Notes under the pieces: generated by a model
The model's input: only the letters and a program-made list of their open reading frames with translations
Told to the model about the DNA's origin: nothing
Databases searched by the model: none
Shown: positions 31,720 through 42,788 of the stretch, one piece after another
How positions within the stretch are numbered: the first letter of the stretch is position 1
Layout: each line of letters opens with the position of its first letter
DNA from: an uncultured Pelagibacteraceae bacterium
Lineage (GTDB): Bacteria; Pseudomonadota; Alphaproteobacteria; Pelagibacterales; Pelagibacteraceae
Length of the DNA: 64,000 bases
Direction of reading: 5' to 3'
Assembly: GCA_902594235.1 (NCBI GenBank)
Contig: CACJLJ010000001.1
Coordinates: forward strand, 310,001 to 374,000
Made by a program: the position numbers and the translations under genes

Positions 31720-33162
31720 ATGGATACTAGAGAAAAAAATATAGAAAATTTAAAAGATTACAAATATGGTTTTTCAACTGATATTGAAAATATCAAAGCT
31801 CCCAAAGGATTAAATGAAGATGTAATAAAATTTATTTCTAATATAAAAAAAGAACCTCAATGGATGCTAGAATTTAGATTAAATGCTTTTAAGAGATTCA
31901 AAATATTAAAAGAACCAAATTGGCAAAAACCAAAATATCCAAAAATCAATTATCAAGATTTATATTATTATTCAGCTCCAAAAAGTATGAAAGATAAACC
32001 AAAGAGTCTTGATGAACTTGATCCTAAGCTTTTGGAAACCTATAAAAAACTTGGAATTCCCTTGCAAGAACAAGCTAGATTAAATGGTATTGCTGTTGAT
32101 GCTGTCTTTGATTCTGTTTCGGTTGCAACAACGTTTAAAGATGAACTAACAAAGCAAGGTATTATTTTTTGTTCTATGTCCGAAGCTATTCAAAAGCATC
32201 CAGATTTAGTTAAGAAATATTTAGGTACAGTTATTCCTACTACTGATCATTTTTTTGCTACGCTTAATTCAGCAGTATTTACTGATGGATCATTTGTATA
32301 CATACCTGAGGGTGTTAGATGTCCAATGGAGCTATCAACTTATTTTAGAATTAATGCTTCTGAAACAGGTCAATTCGAAAGAACTTTAATTATAGCAGAT
32401 AAAGGTAGCTATGTAAGTTACTTAGAAGGTTGTACAGCCCCAATGAGAGATGAAAATCAACTACACGCTGCTAATGTAGAATTAATAGCTCTTGATGATG
32501 CTGAAATTAAATACTCAACAGTGCAAAACTGGTATCCTGGAGATGAAAATGGAAAAGGTGGAATTTATAATTTTGTTACAAAAAGAGGATTATGCAAGGG
32601 TAAAAATTCTAAAATTTCGTGGACTCAAGTTGAAACTGGTTCGGCTATAACTTGGAAATACCCAAGTTGTATATTGAAAGGTGATAATTCAATTGGTGAG
32701 TTTTATTCAATAGCTATTACTAATAATCATCAAAAAGCTGATACTGGCACAAAAATGATTCATTTAGGACAAAATACTAAAAGCAAAATAATTTCAAAGG
32801 GGATAAGTGCTGGCTTCTCTGATATGACCTACAGGGGTTTAGTGGATATTAATTCAAAAGCAAAAAATTCTAGTAATTATACGCAGTGCGACTCACTATT
32901 GATGGGAAATAAATGTGGAGCACATACAGTTCCTTATATTAAAAATAAAAATTTTGACTCTAACATAGCTCATGAGGCCACAACTTCTAAAATAAGTGAA
33001 GAGCAATTACATTATTGTCAACAAAGAGGTTTGAATGCAGAAGAAGCTGTCGGATTGATTGTAAATGGATTTTGTAAAGAAGTTCTTCAACAGTTACCAA
33101 TGGAGTTTGCGGTTGAAGCTCAGAAACTAGTTGGCATCAGCCTAGAAGGGAGTGTAGGTTAA
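31720..33162 (+). CDS. sufB: Fe-S cluster assembly protein SufB
   Basis: [59 protein letters not shown]. Confidence 0.98.
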   Translation: MDTREKNIENLKDYKYGFSTDIENIKAPKGLNEDVIKFISNIKKEPQWMLEFRLNAFKRFKILKEPNWQKPKYPKINYQDLYYYSAPKSMKDKPKSLDELDPKLLETYKKLGIPLQEQARLNGIAVDAVFDSVSVATTFKDELTKQGIIFCSMSEAIQKHPDLVKKYLGTVIPTTDHFFATLNSAVFTDGSFVYIPEGVRCPMELSTYFRINASETGQFERTLIIADKGSYVSYLEGCTAPMRDENQLHAANVELIALDDAEIKYSTVQNWYPGDENGKGGIYNFVTKRGLCKGKNSKISWTQVETGSAITWKYPSCILKGDNSIGEFYSIAITNNHQKADTGTKMIHLGQNTKSKIISKGISAGFSDMTYRGLVDINSKAKNSSNYTQCDSLLMGNKCGAHTVPYIKNKNFDSNIAHEATTSKISEEQLHYCQQRGLNAEEAVGLIVNGFCKEVLQQLPMEFAVEAQKLVGISLEGSVG

Positions 33163-33897
33163 ATGCTTAAAATTAATAATTTAAACGCAAATGTTGAAAA
33201 TAAGTCAATTTTAAAGGGCTTTTCTTTAAATATAAATCCTGGCGAGGTACATGCAATTATGGGTCCTAATGGATCTGGTAAAAGTACACTTTCTAATATT
33301 TTGTCTGGTAAGAAGGGATATGAGGTTTCAGGTGAAATTTTATTCGAAAATAAAAACTTATTTGAACTTGAAACAGAGGAAAGGGCTCATAAAGGTATAT
33401 TTTTGGCTTTTCAATATCCTTTAGAAATTCCAGGAGTAAACACTAATATATTTTTAAAAACATCATTAAATGCAGTCAGAAAAGCTCGAGGTGAAAAAGA
33501 GTTAGATGCTATTGAGTTTTTAAAGCTCGTAAAAGAAAAAGCAAAAGAACTTAAATTTGATGAGGAAAAATTAAATAGACAGTTAAATGTTGGATTTTCT
33601 GGTGGAGAAAAGAAAAAAAATGAAATTTTACAAATGTCAATGTTGGCACCTAAGTTATCCATTTTAGATGAAACAGACTCAGGGCTAGATATTGATGCTC
33701 TAAAAATTGTTGCAGATGGCGTTAACACTCTAAGAAATAAAGATAACTCTTTTTTAATAATTACACATTACCAAAGATTACTAGATTATATCAAACCAGA
33801 CTTTGTACATGTTTTAATGAATGGGAAAATAATAAAGTCTGGCGGGCCAGAACTTGCATTAGAATTAGAAAAAAAAGGATATGAAAGTTTTAATTAA
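33163..33897 (+). CDS. sufC: Fe-S assembly ATPase SufC
   Basis: ABC ATPase: GPNGSGKSTLSN, FSGGEKKKNEILQM, LDETDSGLDIDAL. Confidence 0.98.
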   Translation: MLKINNLNANVENKSILKGFSLNINPGEVHAIMGPNGSGKSTLSNILSGKKGYEVSGEILFENKNLFELETEERAHKGIFLAFQYPLEIPGVNTNIFLKTSLNAVRKARGEKELDAIEFLKLVKEKAKELKFDEEKLNRQLNVGFSGGEKKKNEILQMSMLAPKLSILDETDSGLDIDALKIVADGVNTLRNKDNSFLIITHYQRLLDYIKPDFVHVLMNGKIIKSGGPELALELEKKGYESFN

Positions 33898-35145
33898 ATG
33901 ACTGAACAATTACAAATAGATTTTGATAAAATAACTAAATCATCAGATATTTCTGAGAAAGACATAGAATTAAAAAAAAAGTATTTGAATAAATTTTTAG
34001 AAAGAGGTTTTCCAAATAAGAGACAAGAAGATTGGAAATTTTTAGATATTAATCAGATTATAAAAAAAAATATTGGAGATTTAAGTTTTTTTAATGATTA
34101 TTCAGAAACAAATAAGATTGATACATCCATTTTCGTTGATGGTTTAGAACATAACAAAATAATTTTCGTTAATGGAAGAATAGAAAAAATTGATTTTAAT
34201 TATGAAGAAAAAAACATGATTGAAATAAATGACCAATTAGAAAATAAAGTTTTATTTGATAGTGAAAATTCATTAATTGATTTAAATAACGCATTTACAA
34301 ATAAGATCTTTAAAATTGTAATTAAAGAAAATTATTCATTAAAGAAACCTCTTGTAATTTACCATTCAACTAATGAAAAAATAAAATCAAAAAGTATTAG
34401 TTTAAGATTAGATTTTGAATTAGAGCAGAATAGCTCATTAAGATTAATAGATTTTTTTTCTGATGATACAAGTAAAAATTTTGTGAATATTTTATATAGC
34501 TTCAATTTAAGAAAAGACTCAATTCTTAAAAATTATAAAATTGATAAATTTAAAAATGATAACTTAAAATATTCATTCAATAATATAGAGCAAGAAACTA
34601 ACAGTGTTTCGGAAACATTTATTTTATCTGCTGGTTCAAACTATTTTAAAAATGAGATTAATTGTAATCTCAAAGGAAAATATTCTTCAGCTTTTGTAAA
34701 CGGTATTTTTTCATTAGCAGAAAATCAACAACATGAAATTAGGACTATTATAAATCATTTGGTAGAAAATACTAAAAGTTATCAATTAATAAAAAGTGTA
34801 TTAGGCAAACTTTCAAAGGCTGCTTACCAAGGAAAAATATTTGTTAATTCCAAAGCACAAAAAACTGATGGTTATCAGTTAAGTAAAGCAATTTTATTAG
34901 ATGAAACATCAGAGTTTAATGCAAAACCAGAATTAGAAATATATGCTGATGATGTAAAATGTTCTCATGGATCAGCATCAGGAAGCTTAAATGAAAATTC
35001 AATTTTTTATTTGATGTCACGAGGCTTAAATTATCAACAATCAAAAGAACTTTTGATTAATGGTTTTTTATTAGATGTTGTTGAAAAAATTACTGACTCA
35101 GAAATTAAAAATTTAATTAAGAATATGATTGGATTAAAAGAATGA
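33898..35145 (+). CDS. sufD: Fe-S assembly protein SufD
   Basis: QKTDGYQLSKAILLDETSEFNAKPELEIYADDVKCSHGSASGSLNENSIFYLMSRGL. Confidence 0.96.
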   Translation: MTEQLQIDFDKITKSSDISEKDIELKKKYLNKFLERGFPNKRQEDWKFLDINQIIKKNIGDLSFFNDYSETNKIDTSIFVDGLEHNKIIFVNGRIEKIDFNYEEKNMIEINDQLENKVLFDSENSLIDLNNAFTNKIFKIVIKENYSLKKPLVIYHSTNEKIKSKSISLRLDFELEQNSSLRLIDFFSDDTSKNFVNILYSFNLRKDSILKNYKIDKFKNDNLKYSFNNIEQETNSVSETFILSAGSNYFKNEINCNLKGKYSSAFVNGIFSLAENQQHEIRTIINHLVENTKSYQLIKSVLGKLSKAAYQGKIFVNSKAQKTDGYQLSKAILLDETSEFNAKPELEIYADDVKCSHGSASGSLNENSIFYLMSRGLNYQQSKELLINGFLLDVVEKITDSEIKNLIKNMIGLKE

Positions 35146-36359
35146 ATATAGACAATATTAAAAAAGAATTTCCAATTTTCGATGAAAAAGTTCAAAATAA
35201 TGATTTAGTTTACTTAGATAGTGCCAATTCATCACAAAAACCAAAGATTGTTTTAGACAGAATAAATGACTTTTATTCAAAACAATTTTCTAATGTTGGA
35301 AGAAGTTTACATTATTTAGCTGTAGCAGCGACAAATTTATATGAGAATACAAGATCTTCAGTTCAAAAATATATTAATGCTAAAGATAAAAATGAGATAG
35401 TTTTTACAAAAGGAGCAACAGAAGCTTTAAATCTAGTAGCAAATACTCTTGGTCAAACCATTATAGAGCCAAATGATGAGATTTTGATAACTGAATTGGA
35501 GCATCACTCAAATTATGTACCTTGGCATTTTTTAAGAAAATCTAAAAATGTTAAAATTAAGTTTGCTGAAATTAATGAGGATGGTGATATTCCAATAGAA
35601 AATATAGAAAAAGAAATAACGGATAAAACTAAAGTAATAGCGATAACTCATCTATCTAATGTTACAGGTGCTGTTTTACCAATTAAAGAAATCACTCAGT
35701 TGGCTCATTCAAAAGGAATAATTGTAGTAGTGGATGGATGTCAAGGAGGACCACATTTAAAATTAGATATGCAAGATTTAGATTGTGATTTTTATGCAAT
35801 ATCATGTCATAAAATGTATGGACCAACAGGACTGGGAGTTTTGTATGGGAAAAAGAAATGGCTTGAGCAACTTCCTCCTTATCAAGGTGGTGGAGGAATG
35901 ATTAATGAGGTTAAAAAAGATAGAATTTCATATGGTGAGCTTCCTAATAAATATGAAGCAGGAACAATGGCAACAGCCCAAGTAATTGCTTTTGATCAGT
36001 CTATAAAATTTCTCGAAAGTATTGGAATTGAAAATATAATAAAACATGAAAAAGAATTAATTGAATACGGCCAAGAAATTTTACAAAAGAATAATTCTGT
36101 GAAATTAATTGGAAATCCAAAAGATAGAAGTGGTGTATTATCTTTCACGATTAAAGGTGTTCACCCACATGATATTGCAACTATTCTAGATGAAACTGGA
36201 GTAGCAATAAGAGCAGGTCATCATTGTTGTCAAATTCTTCATGACAAATTAGGTATTCCTGCGAGCGCAAGAGCTTCACTTGGAATTTATAATACTAAGG
36301 ACGATTTAGATAAGTTGAATGAGGGAATTAATAATTGCAAAAAAATATTTGATTTATAA
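35142..36359 (+). CDS. sufS: cysteine desulfurase SufS
   Basis: YLDSANSSQKP, FTKGATEALNLVA, SCHKMYGPTGLGVLYG, RAGHHCCQILHDKLG. Confidence 0.97.
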   Translation: MNIDNIKKEFPIFDEKVQNNDLVYLDSANSSQKPKIVLDRINDFYSKQFSNVGRSLHYLAVAATNLYENTRSSVQKYINAKDKNEIVFTKGATEALNLVANTLGQTIIEPNDEILITELEHHSNYVPWHFLRKSKNVKIKFAEINEDGDIPIENIEKEITDKTKVIAITHLSNVTGAVLPIKEITQLAHSKGIIVVVDGCQGGPHLKLDMQDLDCDFYAISCHKMYGPTGLGVLYGKKKWLEQLPPYQGGGGMINEVKKDRISYGELPNKYEAGTMATAQVIAFDQSIKFLESIGIENIIKHEKELIEYGQEILQKNNSVKLIGNPKDRSGVLSFTIKGVHPHDIATILDETGVAIRAGHHCCQILHDKLGIPASARASLGIYNTKDDLDKLNEGINNCKKIFDL

Positions 36360-36823
36360 TGAATTTAAAAGAACTTTATCAAGAAATAATTTTAGAACAT
36401 GGTAAAAATCCTAGAAATTTAGGAAAGACAGAAAATTTCAATAAAGACGCTAAAGGAAATAATCCATTATGTGGAGATAATGTTCATGTATATTTAAAAT
36501 TAAATGATCAACGAAAAGTTGAAGATATATCTTTTGAAGGTAGTGGATGCGCAATATCTATGGCATCAGCTTCAATAATGACTGATTTGATAAAAGGTAA
36601 AAGTGATAATGAAGCAAAAGAAATTATCGAAGACTTTTTAGGAATGATTAAAGAAAATCCAGAACTTAAAAATAAAATCTTAAATAAAGATGATAAAACA
36701 AAATTAATGTGTCTTTCTGGAGTTAAACAATATCCAATGAGAGTTAAATGTGCAACTTTATCTTGGCACACACTAGTTTCAGCAATGGAAAATGAAGGAA
36801 AACAGGTAAGCACTGAGGAATAA
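36359..36823 (+). CDS. sufU: SufU-type Fe-S scaffold/sulfur-transfer protein
   Basis: IscU-like: PRNLG...NPLCGDNVHVYLKL, FEGSGCAISMASASIMTDLIKGK, RVKCATLSWHTL. Confidence 0.94.
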   Translation: MNLKELYQEIILEHGKNPRNLGKTENFNKDAKGNNPLCGDNVHVYLKLNDQRKVEDISFEGSGCAISMASASIMTDLIKGKSDNEAKEIIEDFLGMIKENPELKNKILNKDDKTKLMCLSGVKQYPMRVKCATLSWHTLVSAMENEGKQVSTEE

Positions 36824-36826
36824 GAT

Positions 36827-37123
36827 ATGGAAATTAAAAATAAAATAATAGATGAAATAAGAAAAATTTACGATCCAGAATTACCTGTAAATATTTACGA
36901 ACTTGGTTTAATCTATGATATTAAAGTCAATGGTAGAAAAGCTGAAATAAAAATGACACTAACAACACCTAATTGTCCTGTAGCTGAAAGTTTACCCAAA
37001 GAAGTTAAAGAGGGTGCTATGCAAGTAGAGGGAATTGATGATGTTGATTTACAATTAGTGTGGGATCCACCATGGACTAAAGATATGATGTCAGATGCTG
37101 CTAAATTGGAGTTAAATTTATAA
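36827..37123 (+). CDS. sufT: SufT/MIP18-family (DUF59) protein
   Basis: IRKIYDPELPVNIYELGLIYDI, TTPNCPVAESLP, LVWDPPWTKDMMSD. Confidence 0.95.
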   Translation: MEIKNKIIDEIRKIYDPELPVNIYELGLIYDIKVNGRKAEIKMTLTTPNCPVAESLPKEVKEGAMQVEGIDDVDLQLVWDPPWTKDMMSDAAKLELNL

Positions 37124-37458
37124 TGAATCCGATAATCAAACTTAGTGATAATGCAGCGAATAGAATTAAAGAAATCATGTCAGGGGCTGAAAAAGATGCA
37201 TTAGGTGTTAGAGTTTCAGTAAAATCTGGTGGATGTGCAGGAATGTCTTATGTACTCGAATACTCTAAAGAAATAAATTCAAGTGATGAAGTTGTAGAGG
37301 AAAAAGGTGTAAAAGTTTTTATAGACCCTGCAGCAGTTATGTATCTATTAGGGACTGAAATGGACTATAAAAAAGAGGAGTTTTCCTCAACTTTTGTATT
37401 TAATAACCCAAATGAGACAGAGAGATGCGGGTGTGGAGAGTCCTTTAAAATAGATTAA
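37123..37458 (+). CDS. IscA/SufA-type Fe-S carrier
   Basis: VKSGGCAGMSYVLEY and C-terminal CGCGESFKID. Confidence 0.95.
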   Translation: MNPIIKLSDNAANRIKEIMSGAEKDALGVRVSVKSGGCAGMSYVLEYSKEINSSDEVVEEKGVKVFIDPAAVMYLLGTEMDYKKEEFSSTFVFNNPNETERCGCGESFKID

Positions 37459-37523
37459 TTTAAGTATCCCATAAGTTGCATAGCAGTATTGCATTCAATG
37501 CATATCTAGTATATAAGTGTCAT

Positions 37524-37694
37524 ATGAACAAATTTGAATTTAAAAATCTTGTTAAAGGACTTAAGAATTCTTTAAAAGAAAAATCTTTCTTTAAAGATTT
37601 ACGTAAAGAAGTTGAGACTGGTGCTAATGGCACTCAGGATTACGTTGTAAAGAAAGGTATTAACAAAGACACTATAGCTACAACTAAACAGTAA
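37524..37694 (+). CDS. small hypothetical protein (56 aa)
   Basis: ORF MNKFEFKNLVKGLKNSLKEKSFFKDLRKEVETGANGTQDYVVKKGINKDTIATTKQ fills the gap between iscA and glnA; ATG 37524 preferred over 37476. Confidence 0.5.
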   Translation: MNKFEFKNLVKGLKNSLKEKSFFKDLRKEVETGANGTQDYVVKKGINKDTIATTKQ

Positions 37695-37702
37695 CTAGAT
37701 TG

Positions 37703-39109
37703 CTAGCAGCTATAATACATCTCAAACTCTACAGGATGAGGTGCGTGTTCAAATTTGTGAATCTCCTCAAATTTTAATGCAATGTAAGCATCAATTTGAT
37801 CATCCGTAAATACATCACCCTGAGTTAAAAACTCTCTGTCTTTATCTAAACTCTCCATAGCTTCTCTTAATGATCCACATACAGTAGGAATAGATTTTAC
37901 CTCTTCTGGAGGTAGATCGTATAAATCTTTATCAAAAGACTCGCCTGGATGTATTTTATTTTTTATTCCATCAATTCCTGCCATTAACATAGCAGCAAAA
38001 GTTAAATAAGGATTTCCAGAGGCATCAGGGAATCTAATTTCACATCTTGCACCTTTTTTACTGAGAGTTATCGGTATTCTACAAGAAGCTGATCTGTTTC
38101 TTGCTGAGTAAGCTAAAAGAACGGGAGCTTCAAAACCTGGAATTAATCTCTTATAACTATTTGTTGTAGCATTAGCAAAAGCGTTAATCGCCTTAGCATG
38201 CTTAAGAATTCCACCTATGTAATGCAAAGCTGTTTCGGACAAACCAGCGTATTTATCACCCGAAAATACTGGAGTATCACCTTTCCATATTGATTGGTGA
38301 GTATGCATACCTGAACCATTGTCACCAGCAACAGGCTTTGGCATAAAAGTCGCCGTCTTACCAAATGAATGTGTTACCATTTGCACAACATATTTGTATA
38401 ATTGAACATTATCAGCTTGTTGAACTAATGTTCCAAAGTACATTCCTAATTCGTGTTGACTTGGAGCAACTTCATGATGATGTTTTTCAACTTTGATACC
38501 AACTTCTTTTAAATTCTTTAAATATTCACTTCGCATATCTTGTTCGCTGTCGACTGGAGGAACAGGAAAATATCCACCTTTAACGCCAGGTCTGTGACCC
38601 ATATTTCCATTATCGTATTCTTTACCAGAGTTATAAGGTCCTTCCTTACTATCCAAAATAAATCCACATTCGTTCATATCATTTTTAATTCTTACATCAT
38701 CAAAAACAAAAAACTCGGGTTCAGGACCGAAAAATGCTTTGTCACCAATTCCAGATGCTTTTAAGTAAGCTTCTGCTTTTTTTGCTACACCCCTTGGATC
38801 CCTTTCATAAGGTGTTTTTTTAATAGCATCTAAGATATCACAAAAAATAATTACTGTATTATGAGAGGTAAAAGGATCTAAAAAAAATCTTGATAAATCT
38901 GGTTTTAAAATCATGTCAGACTCATTTATAGCTTTCCAGCCTGCAATTGAGGATCCATCAAAAAACACACCATCATTTAACATTCCCTCATCAACAGCTG
39001 TTGAATCCATTGTTAAATGTTGTAATTTTCCTCTTGGATCTGTAAACCTCAAATCTACAAATTCAGCATCTTTATCTTTAATGAACTTTAAAACATCATT
39101 AGCACTCAT
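37703..39109 (-). CDS. glnA: glutamine synthetase, type I
   Basis: 468 aa; [58 protein letters not shown], and DLYDLPPEE around the adenylylation Tyr. Confidence 0.98.
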   Translation of the reverse strand: MSANDVLKFIKDKDAEFVDLRFTDPRGKLQHLTMDSTAVDEGMLNDGVFFDGSSIAGWKAINESDMILKPDLSRFFLDPFTSHNTVIIFCDILDAIKKTPYERDPRGVAKKAEAYLKASGIGDKAFFGPEPEFFVFDDVRIKNDMNECGFILDSKEGPYNSGKEYDNGNMGHRPGVKGGYFPVPPVDSEQDMRSEYLKNLKEVGIKVEKHHHEVAPSQHELGMYFGTLVQQADNVQLYKYVVQMVTHSFGKTATFMPKPVAGDNGSGMHTHQSIWKGDTPVFSGDKYAGLSETALHYIGGILKHAKAINAFANATTNSYKRLIPGFEAPVLLAYSARNRSASCRIPITLSKKGARCEIRFPDASGNPYLTFAAMLMAGIDGIKNKIHPGESFDKDLYDLPPEEVKSIPTVCGSLREAMESLDKDREFLTQGDVFTDDQIDAYIALKFEEIHKFEHAPHPVEFEMYYSC

Positions 39110-39250
39110 AAACTCTCCTATATAATTCTGAGCGTTGTATTACCAAATAAAGCCTGATAAATAATGCCCTTTTAGTAAATAACACCTATGCATATTTCAC
39201 ATAAGTGTATATTTAATGGTTTAAAATAACTAACAATTAAAGGTTGAATA

Positions 39251-39730
39251 ATGAACTTATTAAATAAAGAACCTGTAAAAAGAGTCGAGAAATCGCTAAA
39301 AGAATTCGATCCAAGCCTTAATGTAATTGTACTAAATTCCTCTGCTCGAACTGCTATGGAAGCAGCTTCATCTTTAGGTTGTGAAGTTGGTGCAATCGTA
39401 AAAAGTTTACTTTTTAAAACAGAAAATACCTTTACTTTAAATTTAGTTGCAGGAGACAGAAAAGCTTCCTTAAATAAGATAAAAAAAATTTTAAATAAAA
39501 AGAATGTTTCAATGGCTTCAGCAGATGATGTTAAATACATCACTGGTTATACCATTGGAGGAGTTTCGCCAGTTGGCCATTTAAATAAAATAGATACATT
39601 AATTGATAACACCTTAGATAGATTTGATTGTCTTTATGCTGCTGCTGGTCACCCCAATTGTGTTTTTAAAATAAATTTTAAAGATTTAAAAAGTATTACT
39701 AATGGATCAATTGAGGATATTACCGAATGA
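39251..39730 (+). CDS. YbaK/EbsC-family aminoacyl-tRNA deacylase-like protein
   Basis: RTAMEAASSLGCEVGAIVKSLLFK, VSMASADDVKYITGYTIGGVSPVGH, YAAAGHPNCVFKI. Confidence 0.92.
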   Translation: MNLLNKEPVKRVEKSLKEFDPSLNVIVLNSSARTAMEAASSLGCEVGAIVKSLLFKTENTFTLNLVAGDRKASLNKIKKILNKKNVSMASADDVKYITGYTIGGVSPVGHLNKIDTLIDNTLDRFDCLYAAAGHPNCVFKINFKDLKSITNGSIEDITE

Positions 39731-40614
39731 AACAACCAAAGTTATTTGATTATCTATTATTAACTATTTTAGCTTTAATTTGGGCTTCAGCTTTTTTTAA
39801 TATAAAAATAGCAACTTATTCTTTTGGACCAGTAACAATTGCATTTTTAAGAGTTTTTTTTGGAGCGATACCAGTTTTATTGCTATGTTATTATAAGAAT
39901 ATAAAAATTGAAGCATTCTCAAAAGATTGGCATTGGTTTGCTATGATAGGTTTTATTAATTTAGTAGCACCATTTTTTTTAATAGCATACGGTGTGAAAT
40001 CAGTTCAAAGTAATTTGGCAGCAATTTTAATGTCGACAACTCCATTAAGTTCTACAGTACTTGGCCATTTTTATACAAAACATGAGAAATTTAATTTAAT
40101 AAAAACATTTGGAATTTTAATTGGTTTTTCAGGTATAATATATCTTTTTTCAGACAATCTATTAATTACTGAAAACAATTTTTTATCTGCATTATTAATT
40201 CTTCTTGGATCAACATGTTATGTAATAGGTGGTGTTCTAACTTTAAAGATAAGTAAAAAAAGAAATGAAAATGTTACGGGATCAATTCTTATTTGGGCAA
40301 TAATAATTTTAACTCCACTAGTTTGTTTTATAGAACAACCATGGAAATTAAATCCAAGATCAGACTCTGTTTTCTCTGTTATCTATTTAGGATTAGTATC
40401 AACAGGACTAGCTTGGTTGCTTAGATTTAGAATTTTAGTAAACAACGGACTTATTTTCCAATCACAAGTTTCTTATTTAATTCCTATCTTTGGAATTATA
40501 TTGAGTTATATATTTTTAGAGGAACTAATAACTTATAAAGTGTTAATATCATTAGTCGCTGTTTGTGTGGGTATATATTTTGTGAGAAAAGCGGATTTTA
40601 AAAAAATTATTTAA
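39727..40614 (+). CDS. EamA/DMT-family transporter
   Basis: Ten-TM pattern, LALIWASAFFNIKIA, GLVSTGLAWLLRF, LIPIFGIILSYIFLEE. Confidence 0.9.
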   Translation: MKQPKLFDYLLLTILALIWASAFFNIKIATYSFGPVTIAFLRVFFGAIPVLLLCYYKNIKIEAFSKDWHWFAMIGFINLVAPFFLIAYGVKSVQSNLAAILMSTTPLSSTVLGHFYTKHEKFNLIKTFGILIGFSGIIYLFSDNLLITENNFLSALLILLGSTCYVIGGVLTLKISKKRNENVTGSILIWAIIILTPLVCFIEQPWKLNPRSDSVFSVIYLGLVSTGLAWLLRFRILVNNGLIFQSQVSYLIPIFGIILSYIFLEELITYKVLISLVAVCVGIYFVRKADFKKII

Positions 40615-40638
40615 ATTTTTTTTGAAATAGATTTTAGA

Positions 40639-41391
40639 CTAAGTTAAATTAAAAATTCTTAATCCCATTCTTATGGCAACGAACACAACAAGTAACGAAG
40701 TAATAACTGCAAGCACTCTATTATTGAATATTTTGAGATTTAAATAATTCCCAAGCAAACCACCAATTAAAACACTTAAAAATAATGACCAATAAATTGT
40801 AATTTCGGTTAATACTATTTTTTTTGTCATTTGCCCTAGTATCCCAGAAATAGAGTTTATTAATATGAATAATGATGCAGTTGTAACTATATTTTTTGGC
40901 TTGTCCGCTTTTAACAAAAAAAGTATAGGACTTAAAAAAATTCCTCCACCTATGCCTATGATTCCGGAGACCAAACCTAAGATTGAACCAATTGATAAAG
41001 AAACAAATATATTTAACTTTTTAGTTATTAAAATATTTTCTTTATAGGATCTATTATTTACTAATAATAATATTCCAGCAGTTGATAAAACTAGAAATAA
41101 TAAAATTTCAAATATCTCTTTTTTAATAATTAATGATCCTCCCAAAAATGCAAGTGGGATAGAACCAATTAAAAAAGGGATCAATAATTTTAAATTGTGA
41201 TTGCCTGCTCTCACATAATTTATGGAATTTCCTGTCACAACTATAATATTACAGAACAGTGCAATGACTGGAAAAATATAATATGGCACATCCCAAATTA
41301 GTAATAGTGCTAGATATGTTGACCCTCCGCCAAAGCCAACACTTGAGTATAAAATAGCTGTTACAAAAAATAATATAGGTAATATAATCAT
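40639..41391 (-). CDS. TauE/SafE-family sulfite/anion exporter
   Basis: SSVGFGGGSTYLALLL, GLVSGIIGIGGGIFLSPILFLL repeats. Confidence 0.92.
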   Translation of the reverse strand: MIILPILFFVTAILYSSVGFGGGSTYLALLLIWDVPYYIFPVIALFCNIIVVTGNSINYVRAGNHNLKLLIPFLIGSIPLAFLGGSLIIKKEIFEILLFLVLSTAGILLLVNNRSYKENILITKKLNIFVSLSIGSILGLVSGIIGIGGGIFLSPILFLLKADKPKNIVTTASLFILINSISGILGQMTKKIVLTEITIYWSLFLSVLIGGLLGNYLNLKIFNNRVLAVITSLLVVFVAIRMGLRIFNLT

Positions 41392-41405
41392 TTTAAAAAA
41401 TTTCT

Positions 41406-41906
41406 ATGACTGTAAATATAGCACTATTGACTGTAACAGATACCAGAACGATTGATAATGATAAATCTGGGGGTATTTTAGTTAATAAAATTAAAGAAGC
41501 TAATCACAATTTAATTGATAGAAAAATATGTAAAGATGAAAAAGATGAAATAGTTTTTATATTAAAAGAGTGGCTTAAAAACGAAAAGATAGATGCAATA
41601 ATAACAACTGGTGGGACAGGTCTTACTGGACGAGATATAACTCCAGAAGCATTAGAAGAAATAGCTGACAAACATATTCCAGGTTTTGGAGAGGTTTTTA
41701 GAAATATTAGTTTAAAGACCGTTGGTACTTCAGCTATACAATCTAGAGCTTGTGCAGTATTGGCAAATGGTAAATATGTTTTTGCCTTACCAGGTTCATC
41801 TGGTGGGGTCACAGATGCATGGGAAGGAATTTTGAAACATCAGTTAGATGTTAATCATAAACCTTGTAATTTTGTTGAACTGTTTCCAAGATTAAAAGAA
41901 AAATAA
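41406..41906 (+). CDS. moaB: molybdenum cofactor biosynthesis protein B
   Basis: VTDTRTIDNDKSGGIL, IITTGGTGLTGRDITPEAL, FALPGSSGGVTDAWEGIL. Confidence 0.95.
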   Translation: MTVNIALLTVTDTRTIDNDKSGGILVNKIKEANHNLIDRKICKDEKDEIVFILKEWLKNEKIDAIITTGGTGLTGRDITPEALEEIADKHIPGFGEVFRNISLKTVGTSAIQSRACAVLANGKYVFALPGSSGGVTDAWEGILKHQLDVNHKPCNFVELFPRLKEK

Positions 41907-42152
41907 TTATTTTTGATATTTATTTTTCCATTCAGAGTAAGGCATTCCATAAACATGCTCTCTTGCATCAGGATCTGAAATAGTAATTCCTTTTTTTTCT
42001 GCTTCCTCTCGATACCATTTTGACAAACAGTTTCTACAAAAGCCCGCAAGATTCATTAAATCTATGTTTTGAACATCTTTTCTCTCTCTAAGATGACCAA
42101 CTAATCTATCAAAAGTTGCAGACTGTAATTCTTTTTTTATTTTATCATCCAT
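41907..42152 (-). CDS. DUF1244-family protein
   Basis: FDRLVGHLRERKDVQNIDLMNLAGFCRNCLSKWYREEAEKKGITISDPDAREHVYGMPYSEWKNKYQ. Confidence 0.92.
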   Translation of the reverse strand: MDDKIKKELQSATFDRLVGHLRERKDVQNIDLMNLAGFCRNCLSKWYREEAEKKGITISDPDAREHVYGMPYSEWKNKYQK

Positions 42153-42175
42153 AAAATTTTATATATAAATATAAT

Positions 42176-42754
42176 ATGAAACTTTCTGGATCGTATCAAA
42201 TAAATTTATCCAAGGAAAAAGTTTGGGAAGCGTTAAATAACCCGGAAATTTTAAAACAATCAATACCTGGTTGTGAGGAATTTATAAAAAATTCAGATAC
42301 TGAATTTACAGCCACTGCTACTAATAAGATTGGTCCTTTTAATGCTAGTTTCACAGGGAATATAGAGCTTACAGACCTTAATCCACCGAATAGTTATAAG
42401 ATTACAGGATCTGGAAATTCACCTGTTGGATTTGCATCAGGTGAAGCTACAGTGAGATTAGAAGATCATGAAGGTGGTACCAATCTTGTTTATGAAGTAG
42501 AGGCTAATGTTGGTGGTAAAATCGCACAAGTTGGATCTAGATTAATTGATATGACTGCAAAAAAAATGGCGGACATATTTTTTGGAAAATTTTCAGAATT
42601 AATTTCAACTGAGGACAGCTCATCAAGCAAAGTCACTTCGGAGAAAAAAATTAATGAAACAGATCAAATAAAATCAAAAAAACAAAATCAAAATATTTTA
42701 ATTTATGCTGCTATTGCCGTAGCTGTGGCTATTTTAGTATATTCATTTTTTTAA
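42176..42754 (+). CDS. coxG: CoxG-like SRPBCC protein with C-terminal membrane anchor
   Basis: LSKEKVWEALNNPEILKQSIPGCEEF; VGFASGEATVRLEDHEGGTNLVYEVEANVGGKIAQVGSRLID; C-terminal TM. Confidence 0.93.
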   Translation: MKLSGSYQINLSKEKVWEALNNPEILKQSIPGCEEFIKNSDTEFTATATNKIGPFNASFTGNIELTDLNPPNSYKITGSGNSPVGFASGEATVRLEDHEGGTNLVYEVEANVGGKIAQVGSRLIDMTAKKMADIFFGKFSELISTEDSSSSKVTSEKKINETDQIKSKKQNQNILIYAAIAVAVAILVYSFF

Positions 42755-42788
42755 AAAGATTAGAAAATTAAAGATAAATATCAATTGA

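Noticed and set aside
39172-39543. 123-aa minus-strand ORF overlapping the YbaK-like gene and the glnA leader
   Set aside because: It is the complement of a confidently identified coding region, is hydrophobic low-complexity, and has no recognisable family.
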